A DNA stretch of 13,785 nucleotides, taken from NCBI GenBank assembly GCA_020048935.1, contig JAIFLS010000158.1:1-13785 (forward strand), written 5' to 3'. This document shows positions 1 through 5,660 of this stretch, in pieces; the stretch's first letter is position 1, and the number at the start of each line of letters is the position of its first letter. Origin of the DNA: a bacterium. Its GTDB lineage: Bacteria > Verrucomicrobiota > Kiritimatiellia > UBA8416. Below the pieces are notes generated by a model, which ran no database searches, was not told the origin of the DNA, and worked only from the letters and a program-made list of their open reading frames with translations. The translations under genes were made by a program, and so were the position numbers.

Positions 1-841
1 CGTAACCCAGGTAGGCGGTGTCGTCGTCATCGGCTTCGGTGTTCACGAGGTACTGGGCGCCGATCTTGACCGGCATGGCCAGGTCGATACCAGCTTCCAC
101 GAACCCTTCCACCAGCATGAACTCATTGGCGATGAGTTTCTCTTCGTCTTCGCCCTCGCCAACCGTCACCGTGCTGTTGTTGTTCTCGTTACCGAGCGGC
201 GCAAACCCTTCCATGTTGTCATAGGCGTAGACTGTGCCGCCGACCATCACGTAGGTCTTACCGCCGAACTTGGCCGCGACCTGTCCCGTGTACAGCGTGG
301 TCTCGTCATCCGCCTTGCGTTCCTGCAGGACAAACGCGCCGGCGTGGCCCATCACGGCAACCGCATCCGTTCCGAGCTTCGCGTTGGCCGCGATGCCTTC
401 CGGATTGGCGTCAGCACCCATCACCAGGTCATCAACCACGACCCAGGGCAAGGACAGAGGCGCGACCGGCGTCCACGTGAAATTCGCGAGGTCAATGGCA
501 GCGTTCGAATCCTCGAACGGATCGCCGATGCCGCCCATCGTGATGTTGTCCGAGATCGGGTCGCCGGCGTTGGTCACGAGGCGGACCTGCGCCTTGACCT
601 GGTCGTTAACCTTGGCGTCGAGGCCGATCCGGCCACGGAAGCGCCAGCGTTCCCGGTCTTCCTTGCTTTCTTCAGTCGCGTACTGGAAGCGGAACCGCGT
701 GTCGCCGCCAACCTTGATGCTGTCCGCCCAGGATACCTTCACCGGGGCCTTCTCCGCTGCCTTCTCCTGTGCGGTGGCCGTTGCGGCGAGGCTGGCTGCC
801 ATTACGCCCGTCATGATTCCTGTCATTACTAACTGCTTCAT
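1..841 (-). CDS. Putative outer-membrane porin, partial (C-terminal part outside the window)
   Basis: The frame is open from an ATG at 841 to the left edge, giving 280 codons with no stop, so the gene is cut by the window. A GAAGGAAAG ribosome site lies about 6 bases upstream. The N-terminus is a type I signal peptide: MKQ, a hydrophobic/small-residue stretch, then ATA|QE with likely cleavage after residue 24. A charged linker follows (QEKAAEKAP), then GGDTRFRFQY (residues 45-54) and alternating strands such as RWRFRGRIGL and VKAQVRLVT. This style is typical of putative porins (Porin_5-like), which form beta-barrels for solute diffusion across the outer membrane. Acidic runs (EGEDEEK, EADDDD) look like exposed loops. 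It appears to be a single gene with its own promoter. The porin class is inferred from signal peptide, strand pattern and composition; the diagnostic C-terminal strand is not visible, so another barrel family is possible. Confidence 0.72.
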   Translation of the reverse strand, partial: MKQLVMTGIMTGVMAASLAATATAQEKAAEKAPVKVSWADSIKVGGDTRFRFQYATEESKEDRERWRFRGRIGLDAKVNDQVKAQVRLVTNAGDPISDNITMGGIGDPFEDSNAAIDLANFTWTPVAPLSLPWVVVDDLVMGADANPEGIAANAKLGTDAVAVMGHAGAFVLQERKADDETTLYTGQVAAKFGGKTYVMVGGTVYAYDNMEGFAPLGNENNNSTVTVGEGEDEEKLIANEFMLVEGFVEAGIDLAMPVKIGAQYLVNTEADDDDTAYLGY

Positions 842-1178
842 TCTGCTTTCCTTCTGTTTGCGCCGTGCGACTATCGAACGGCAAATTTACTTTGCAATAT
901 TGAACACATTTGCACCTATACACCGGATGGATGCGGACCACGCCCGCTCCGGCTAACGTCTGTTGTCTGCGCTATGCTCTGCCCTCCTTCCGCTGTGTAT
1001 ATCGGCAATGAATCCAAGAAGCACTGGCACGTTTGTTGTTTCTTAAATGGGAAAAAGATTACTCGCTCGTCCCGCCTGATGCAAGTCTGTTCTTTCTTTA
1101 AACGCATTCAACTGAACCCCCAGCATCGTTTGCTTTCCGTTGGTGCTGTATTATTTTTGTGTTAGAGAGTGTTTGTCG
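842..1178. other. Gene-poor region upstream of the porin gene
   Basis: About 340 bases without a credible gene. The short open frames on both strands (for example 974-1165 plus and 916-1107 minus) lack ribosome sites and resemble no protein I know. The stretch from about 1020 to 1165 is visibly more AT-rich than the surrounding coding DNA. It holds the candidate porin promoter near its left end. A purine-rich GGAAGGAGGG (982-991, minus) resembles a strong ribosome site but has no start codon within reach. At its right end it meets the truncated fxsA-like sequence, so it may include a deletion junction near 1170-1180. Confidence 0.5.
870..897 (-). promoter_or_regulatory. Candidate sigma-70-type promoter for the porin gene
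   Basis: On the minus strand TTGCAA (892-897) and GATAGT (870-875) are separated by 16 bases, each matching 4 of 6 consensus positions. Initiation near 862-864 would leave a leader of about 22 bases carrying the GAAGGAAAG ribosome site. The block sits in a locally AT-rich stretch. This is pattern matching only. Confidence 0.3.
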
Positions 1179-1298
1179 TATGCGGCCGGTTTCCTGCTGC
1201 TGGTCCCGCCCGTGCGCGCGCTCATGCGTGGCTGGCTGCGACGCAAGCTCGAGAGGAAATTGCGGGAGGGCACCATGACGTTCTTCTTCCGCGAATAG
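1179..1298 (+). pseudogene. fxsA: Remnant of an fxsA-like gene (C-terminal part only)
   Basis: A plus-strand frame ending in TAG at 1296-1298 encodes YAAGFLLLVPPVRALM, then a basic stretch (RGWLRRKLERKLREG) and TMTFFFRE. The GFLLL-(I/V/L)-PPVRAL core followed by arginine-rich residues is characteristic of the last membrane segment and cytoplasmic tail of FxsA, a small inner-membrane protein known for suppressing F exclusion of phage T7. FxsA proteins are normally about 120-180 residues; only about 39 codons remain. Upstream in the same frame the sequence turns AT-rich and unrelated, there is a stop at 1113-1115, and no start with a ribosome site exists. None of the expected N-terminal segments appears in another frame, so this looks like a truncation rather than a frameshift. 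It lies tail to tail with the next gene, only 4 bases away, as an intact gene would. Assignment is from memory of the family. Confidence 0.5.
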
Positions 1299-1302
1299 TT
1301 GA

Positions 1303-1755
1303 TCAGCCCATCTGGATATCGTCGAGCAGCTCGTCGATCAGGCCGCTGGTCTCCCCGTGCAACACTTTGATCAACTCGAGCCGGGCATCGGCGCGCGCGA
1401 CACCATGTTCACACAGCTTGTCCATCAGTGCAGCGAAACGCAGGCGGCGAACCTGGCCGTTGTCGCTGTTGTCGCGGCGATCCCTGAAGTCCGCCATCAG
1501 GGTGGTGCCGCAGGTGCAGTTCCGAAACAGGCCGACCGCCGTCTCGATGGGGCCGCCCTCCAGGCTGAAAAGACCGCTGCGATCCTCGAGCGTGATATCC
1601 TTGACCGGGATGGTAGCGGTCAGGAATTCATCCTTTGTCAGGTAGACCTTGCCGCATTTCGTGCAGGTTTTCGGGAAGGTGGTGTCAACCAGTTCCCTTA
1701 AATCGCGGTAGAAGGTCGAGATCCAGTCCCGTCTTGCTTCAGGATGCTTGTTCAT
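1303..1755 (-). CDS. Small four-cysteine protein, putative zinc ribbon, unknown function
   Basis: A protein of 150 residues beginning MNKHPEARRDW. An in-frame upstream ATG at 1869 would add 38 residues, but that stretch is low-complexity repeat-derived DNA, so the start at 1755 is preferred. Cysteines fall as C31-x2-C34 (CTKCGKVY) and C80-x-C82 (NCTCGTTL), a spacing that could bind one zinc ion between two knuckles about 45 residues apart. A conserved-looking DFRDRRDNSDNGQVRR follows, then a helical C-terminal half ending in an acidic tail (DELLDDIQMG). There is no signal peptide or membrane segment, so it is probably cytoplasmic. I recall similar unnamed proteins with CTCGSTL and DRRD motifs in other bacteria, but no established function. 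No Shine-Dalgarno sequence precedes the ATG, which fits leaderless initiation from the promoter just upstream. It is a single gene, divergent from pgm. Confidence 0.7.
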   Translation of the reverse strand: MNKHPEARRDWISTFYRDLRELVDTTFPKTCTKCGKVYLTKDEFLTATIPVKDITLEDRSGLFSLEGGPIETAVGLFRNCTCGTTLMADFRDRRDNSDNGQVRRLRFAALMDKLCEHGVARADARLELIKVLHGETSGLIDELLDDIQMG

Positions 1756-1764
1756 TGAAGCGGA

Positions 1765-1793
1765 AGTGTAGAACCATGCGCTGGTGTTTGCAA
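1765..1793 (-). promoter_or_regulatory. Candidate promoter of the four-cysteine gene, implying a leaderless mRNA
   Basis: On the minus strand TTGCAA (1788-1793) and TACACT (1765-1770) are separated by exactly 17 bases, each with 4 of 6 consensus matches. The -10 box ends 9 bases before the ATG at 1755, so transcription would begin at or within about three bases of the start codon. This agrees with the lack of a ribosome site. It is a sequence-pattern inference only. Confidence 0.35.
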
Positions 1794-1823
1794 GGCTATT
1801 ACATGAGCAAATGTTGGAGTTGA

Positions 1824-1858
1824 GTCTTCGGTCGTCAGTCTGTAGTCTTCCGTCTGGA
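1824..1858 (+). repeat. Degenerate 7-bp tandem repeat (GTCNNNN x5)
   Basis: Five consecutive heptamers each start with GTC: GTCTTCG, GTCGTCA, GTCTGTA, GTCTTCC, GTCTGGA. The period is exact although the last four positions vary. The array lies between the divergent zinc-ribbon gene and pgm, ending 26 bases before the pgm start. A weak promoter-like pair overlaps it on the plus strand (TTGAGT at 1820-1825, TAGTCT at 1843-1848, 17-base spacer), so the array could lie within or replace the pgm promoter. A related GTC-heptad array occurs at 4183-4210. Confidence 0.6.
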
Positions 1859-1884
1859 ATTGAACGCAACCAGGGAGTTTTAAA

Positions 1885-3537
1885 ATGAGTACTAGCGAGA
1901 TGGCGGGGAAACCGGCGACGCCGGCTGTACGGACGAACATAGCCAGGCTGATGGCGGCATATTACACGGGGGCTCCGGAATCAGGTGGCGCATTGCGGCG
2001 GGTGAGCTTCGGCACTTCGGGGCACCGGGGGACCGCCTTCAACGGCTCGTTCCAGGAGGAACACCTGCTGGCGATGTCGCAGGCTGTCGCCGAGATGCGC
2101 CTAGAGTGCGGCGTGGACGGACCGCTCTTTGTCGGGATGGATACCCATGCGCTTTCCGAGGCGGCCTGGATCAGCGCGATCGAGGTTCTGGCGGCCAACG
2201 GCGTGGAAATCCGCTACCAGGCCGGCCGGGGCTACACGCCGACACCGGCGGTCTCGCACGCGATCATTACCTATAACGCGGGCCGGCAAACGGGGCTGGC
2301 CGACGGGGTGATTATCACGCCTTCGCACAATCCGCCAGCCGATGGTGGGTTCAAGTACAACCCGCCGTCGGGCGGTCCGGCGGACAAGGATGTGACCGGT
2401 GTGATCGAGCGGCGGGCGAATGCGATCCTGGAGGCGGGCCTCAAGGACGTGAAGCGCCTGCCGCTGGCAAAGGCGCTGGCGCTGCCATCGGTGCAGGCGT
2501 TCGACTTCGTGCAGCCCTATGTCGCGGCGCTGGGAGAGGCGATCGACATGGAGGCCGTTCGCGGGGCGGGGCTGCACATCGGCGTGGACCCGATGGGCGG
2601 CGCCGGGATCGGCTACTGGGAGCCGATCGCGGAGCGCTACGGCCTGGACCTGGAGATCGTCAACCGGGATGTCGATCCGGCGTTCATGTTCATGTGCGTC
2701 GATTGGGACGGCAAGATCCGTATGGACTGCTCCTCACCCTACGCGATGGCCGGGCTGATCGCGCTCAAGGACCGTTTTGATATCGCCTTCGGCAACGACG
2801 CGGATTATGACCGTCACGGGATCGTCACACCAGGGCACGGGCTGCTGAATCCGAACCATTACTTGTCGGTGGCTGTGGATTACCTCTTCCGCCACCGCCC
2901 GCAGTGGCGCGCGGATGCCATGATCGGCAAGACCCTCGTCTCCAGTTCCATGATCGACCGCGTCGCGGTGGCACTGGGCCGCCAGGTGGCGGAGGTCCCG
3001 GTGGGCTTCAAGTATTTTGTCAATGGGCTTTCCGACGGCAGCTACGGCTTCGGCGGCGAGGAAAGCGCGGGTGCCTCGTTCCTGCGCAAGGATGGTTCGG
3101 TCTGGACGACGGACAAGGACGGCATCCTGCTCGACCTGCTGGCGGCGGAGATCACGGCGGTCAGCGGTCGTGATCCGGGCTGCTACTATGCCGAGCTGGA
3201 GTCGCGTTTCGGCGCACCGGTCTATGCCCGCATTGATGCCGTGGCCAGCCCCGCGCAAAAGAAGGTGCTGGCGGCGTTGACAGCGCGGCAGGTGGAGGCT
3301 GATACCTTGGCTGGCGATCCGGTCACGGCGATCCTGACGCACGCACCGGCGAACAACGAGCCGATCGGCGGGCTGAAGGTACAGAGCGCCAACGGCTGGT
3401 TCGCGGCGCGGCCTTCCGGCACGGAGGATGTCTACAAGATCTACGCCGAAAGCTTCAAGGGCGAGGCGCATCTCGCCAGCATCCAGGACGAAGCCAGGCG
3501 GATTGTCGCCAACGCCTTCAAGGCCGCCGGCGCGTGA
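1885..3537 (+). CDS. pgm: Phosphoglucomutase (alpha-D-glucose phosphate-specific)
   Basis: A complete protein of 550 residues, close to the 546 of E. coli Pgm. It interconverts glucose 1-phosphate and glucose 6-phosphate in the cytosol, linking glycolysis to glycogen and surface-polysaccharide precursors. All catalytic landmarks are present in order: SFGTSGHRGT near residues 41-50; the phosphoserine loop TPSHNPP with Ser147; the magnesium loop GNDADYDRHG (D305, D307, D309); the sugar-binding GEESAG (391-396); and the phosphate-binding RPSGTEDVYKIY (from residue 509). The ATG at 1885 follows CAGGGAGTTTTAAA, with AGGGAG about 7 bases upstream. Motif spelling and length match the Pgm branch rather than phosphomannomutase or PgcA-type enzymes. 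It appears monocistronic, divergent from the zinc-ribbon gene and convergent with the membrane-protein gene at 3614-4162. No convincing terminator is visible in the 76 bases after its stop. Confidence 0.96.
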   Translation: MSTSEMAGKPATPAVRTNIARLMAAYYTGAPESGGALRRVSFGTSGHRGTAFNGSFQEEHLLAMSQAVAEMRLECGVDGPLFVGMDTHALSEAAWISAIEVLAANGVEIRYQAGRGYTPTPAVSHAIITYNAGRQTGLADGVIITPSHNPPADGGFKYNPPSGGPADKDVTGVIERRANAILEAGLKDVKRLPLAKALALPSVQAFDFVQPYVAALGEAIDMEAVRGAGLHIGVDPMGGAGIGYWEPIAERYGLDLEIVNRDVDPAFMFMCVDWDGKIRMDCSSPYAMAGLIALKDRFDIAFGNDADYDRHGIVTPGHGLLNPNHYLSVAVDYLFRHRPQWRADAMIGKTLVSSSMIDRVAVALGRQVAEVPVGFKYFVNGLSDGSYGFGGEESAGASFLRKDGSVWTTDKDGILLDLLAAEITAVSGRDPGCYYAELESRFGAPVYARIDAVASPAQKKVLAALTARQVEADTLAGDPVTAILTHAPANNEPIGGLKVQSANGWFAARPSGTEDVYKIYAESFKGEAHLASIQDEARRIVANAFKAAGA

Positions 3538-3613
3538 GGTCCGGAGAGGTGCGGATGCCCAACGTCCGACAACCGGCGGATTCCGACCGCCAGCCGACGG
3601 GCGGGCGGCTTGC

Positions 3614-4162
3614 CTAAAAGACGGTCGTGGCAAGCAGGAGTAGCAGGGCGTCGAAAACGAGGCCGCCGGCACCGGCCAGGCGGCAGGTCCTGTCCGTGTT
3701 CAATATCCGTTCCGAGACGTGGCGGAAAAGATAGGGGCTGAGCAGCAGGGCCATGCCCTTGATGGCCATGGCGTAGGCGACGACTGACATCACCACGCTC
3801 CAGCCTGAGTCGTGCAGGCGGGCGGCATCCAGCAAGGGGGCCGGGTAGAGCAGCAGCAGGGCACCGAACGCCCGCGGTGCCAGCAGCTCTTCCATGTAGT
3901 AGCACACGAGGCCGGCAAAGACCACGGCGGCCGGGACCAGCCACGTCTTGAGCGATTCGAACCTCCCGAGCGGCAAGCCGTGCAGCAGCCACGCGGCCCA
4001 GGCCACTGCGGCGATGGCCAGCAGCCACCCGCTCCAGCGATCGCGCGGAAACCGCCGCAACCCCTCGCGCGTCACGGACGGGCTGATAAAAAACATCGCG
4101 TAGAACGGCAGGGTGATCCCCGCCAGCAGCAGCGTCAGTATAGCCAATGTGCTCATGTTCAT
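3614..4162 (-). CDS. Polytopic inner-membrane protein of unknown function
   Basis: A 182-residue hydrophobic protein beginning MNMSTLAILT. AGGTGA lies 5 bases before the ATG at 4162, supporting that start over the second Met. Hydrophobic segments fall at about 5-27, 44-61, 73-90, 98-112, 119-141 and 162-181, suggesting five or six membrane spans with short loops. A basic stretch (TREGLRRFPRDR, 31-42) follows the first span. The segment EELLAPRAFGALLLLYPAPLLDAAR (about residues 91-115) looks like the most family-specific part, but I cannot name the family. No catalytic motif, cofactor site or transporter signature is apparent. It follows miaB on the same strand after 115 bases filled with repeats, so it may be transcribed separately. 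No function is proposed. Confidence 0.75.
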   Translation of the reverse strand: MNMSTLAILTLLLAGITLPFYAMFFISPSVTREGLRRFPRDRWSGWLLAIAAVAWAAWLLHGLPLGRFESLKTWLVPAAVVFAGLVCYYMEELLAPRAFGALLLLYPAPLLDAARLHDSGWSVVMSVVAYAMAIKGMALLLSPYLFRHVSERILNTDRTCRLAGAGGLVFDALLLLLATTVF

Positions 4163-4182
4163 AGAATCACCTTTCTTTTAGT

Positions 4183-4210
4183 AAAGTCGAAAGTCGAAAA
4201 TCGAAACAAA
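4183..4210 (+). repeat. 7-bp tandem repeat (AAAGTCG type)
   Basis: Four consecutive heptamers: AAAGTCG, AAAGTCG, AAAATCG, AAACAAA. Read in the other phase they are GTCGAAA units, the same GTC-led heptad design as the array at 1824-1858. The array lies about 20 bases upstream of the start of the small membrane-protein gene (minus strand), where its promoter would be expected. Confidence 0.6.
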
Positions 4211-4232
4211 GCCACCATCATCACCTGCCGAC

Positions 4233-4259
4233 TCTTTTGTGTCTTTTGTGCATTTTGTG
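4233..4259 (+). repeat. 9-bp tandem repeat (TCTTTTGTG x3)
   Basis: Three consecutive 9-mers: TCTTTTGTG, TCTTTTGTG, CATTTTGTG. It lies in the gap between miaB and the small membrane-protein gene. A looser continuation of the same T-rich TTGTG style (GTCTTTGTGTTCCC, then TCTTGTGGTGAAT) occurs at about 4281-4311 and encodes the last codons of miaB. Similar low-complexity intergenic strings occur in other large environmental genomes; that comparison is from memory. Confidence 0.6.
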
Positions 4260-4277
4260 GCTAAACCCTACCGAGCA

Positions 4278-5660
4278 TCAGTCTTTGTGTTCCCTGTTTT
4301 CTTGTGGTGAATAGACTTTCTGCCTTTCCCCGTAAAGTGTCTGTGGCATGGCGCGTTCGATCCTTACCTTCACCAGATCTCCGATGCTGCAACCTGCCTC
4401 GGGCTCGAAGATCACGATCTTGTTGGTGTCGCTGCGTCCGCTCCAGCGCTCGGCGTTGCGCTGGCTTTCGCCCTCGGCGAGGACTTCAAGCGTCGCTCCG
4501 ACCAGCCGTTCATTCAGGCGCAGCCCGCGCCGGTCCTGATCCTCCAGCAGCACCTGGTTGCGCCGCCGCTTCTCTTCCTCCGGAACGTCATCCTCCCAGT
4601 CGGCGGCGGGGGTGCCGGGGCGCGGGGAGTACTTGAAGATGAATGCATTATCGAAACCGGCGGCCTCCATGCATTCGCGTGTCCGCTCGAAGTCGTCGTC
4701 GGTTTCCCCCGGGAAGCCGACGATGATATCGGTCGTGACCGCCAGCGCGGGAACCGCGTCGCGCAGCCGTCGCAGCGCCTCGAGGTAGCTGGCGGCCGTG
4801 TAGCCGCGGCGCATGCGTTGGAGGACCGGGTCGGAACCGGACTGCAGGGGCAGGTGCAGATGCGGGCAGGCAGCAGGCAGGTCGCGCATGGCCGCCGCCA
4901 GTTCGGCGGTGCACCCGGAGGGGTGGCTGGAAGTGAAGCGCAGGCGCGCGAGCGGGGTCTGGTCGTTGATGGCCTCGAGCAGGCGCACGAACGGTTCGGC
5001 ATAGCCGCGCGGCGAGGACGGGGCCATCGCACTCCAGACCGGATTGCCCAGGCCGTAGCGCATGACGCTCTGCCCCAGCAGCGTGACCTCTTTCACGCCT
5101 GCCCGCACGAGGCTGTTGACCTCGGCGATGATCCCGTCGGCCGGGCGGCTCCATTCCGGCCCGCGCACATCCGGGACGATGCAGTAGGCGCAGCGGCGGT
5201 CGCAGCCGAGCAGGATGTTCACGAAGGCCGTGACGGCACCCTCCTCGTGTCCGGCCAGGGACTCGATGTCCTCGTCGCCGATGCCGATATCGAGCAGGTG
5301 GCGCTCGCCTGAGGCGACGCGCTCGAGCAAGGCCGGGATACGGGCGAACCGGCGCGGGCCGACCGCGAAGTCGAGGCCGTCGACCCGCTTGAAAAGCTCT
5401 GTCTGGAGCCGCTGGACCATGCAGCCCATCACTCCCACGATCCGGTCGGGGCGCTCCCGTTTGGTGGCGGCCATGATGCCGAGCTTGCCGATGGCCTTGT
5501 CCTCGGCCTTGCCTCGGACACTACACGAGTTGACGATCAGCACATCGGCCTCGGCTTCTGTCGCGGCGGGCTGCAGTCCGTGGCGCTCGAGCAGCATGGA
5601 GACCGCCTCGGTGTCCCGCACGTTCATCTGGCAGCCGTAGGTATGCACGAGAAAGGTCAT
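4278..5660 (-). CDS. miaB: tRNA-2-methylthio-N6-dimethylallyladenosine synthase (MiaB)
   Basis: A radical-SAM methylthiotransferase that adds a methylthio group at position 2 of i6A37 in tRNAs reading UNN codons. From the ATG at 5660 it has 460 residues. The auxiliary 4Fe-4S cluster cysteines are C10 (TYGCQMN), C46 (NSCSVRG) and C80 (MGCMVQ). The radical-SAM triad is C153-x3-C157-x2-C160 (GCDRRCAYC). A C-terminal TRAM region holds GRSDTNKIVIFEPEAGCSIGD. A longer frame back to 5816 exists, but those 52 residues are low-complexity His/Arg-rich antiphase DUF4340 sequence, while MTFLVHTYGC is the expected N-terminus. The start overlaps the DUF4340 stop as ATGA, so translation is probably coupled; no clear ribosome site is seen. 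LLGQSVMRYG replaces the usual LLGQNVN, and the last 11 or so residues (YSPQENREHKD) come from repeat-like DNA. Last gene of the six-gene run. Confidence 0.93.
   Translation of the reverse strand: MTFLVHTYGCQMNVRDTEAVSMLLERHGLQPAATEAEADVLIVNSCSVRGKAEDKAIGKLGIMAATKRERPDRIVGVMGCMVQRLQTELFKRVDGLDFAVGPRRFARIPALLERVASGERHLLDIGIGDEDIESLAGHEEGAVTAFVNILLGCDRRCAYCIVPDVRGPEWSRPADGIIAEVNSLVRAGVKEVTLLGQSVMRYGLGNPVWSAMAPSSPRGYAEPFVRLLEAINDQTPLARLRFTSSHPSGCTAELAAAMRDLPAACPHLHLPLQSGSDPVLQRMRRGYTAASYLEALRRLRDAVPALAVTTDIIVGFPGETDDDFERTRECMEAAGFDNAFIFKYSPRPGTPAADWEDDVPEEEKRRRNQVLLEDQDRRGLRLNERLVGATLEVLAEGESQRNAERWSGRSDTNKIVIFEPEAGCSIGDLVKVRIERAMPQTLYGERQKVYSPQENREHKD

Noticed and set aside
982..991. Strong ribosome-site-like GGAAGGAGGG on the minus strand
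   Set aside because: No ATG, GTG or TTG lies within about 12 bases downstream, so it does not define a gene.
974..1165. Short plus-strand open frame in the gap upstream of the porin gene
   Set aside because: No ribosome site, atypical codon use and no recognisable motif.
1756..1869. Upstream in-frame start of the four-cysteine protein
   Set aside because: The extra 38 residues are translated largely from the heptad repeat and promoter region and resemble no protein.
3538..3613. Terminator between the convergent pgm and membrane-protein genes
   Set aside because: Only a 5-bp GGCGG/CCGCC stem is visible and there is no T-run on either strand.
2734..3672. Minus-strand open frame of 312 codons opposite pgm
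   Set aside because: Pgm on the plus strand is certain; the antisense frame has Arg-rich shadow composition and no domain.
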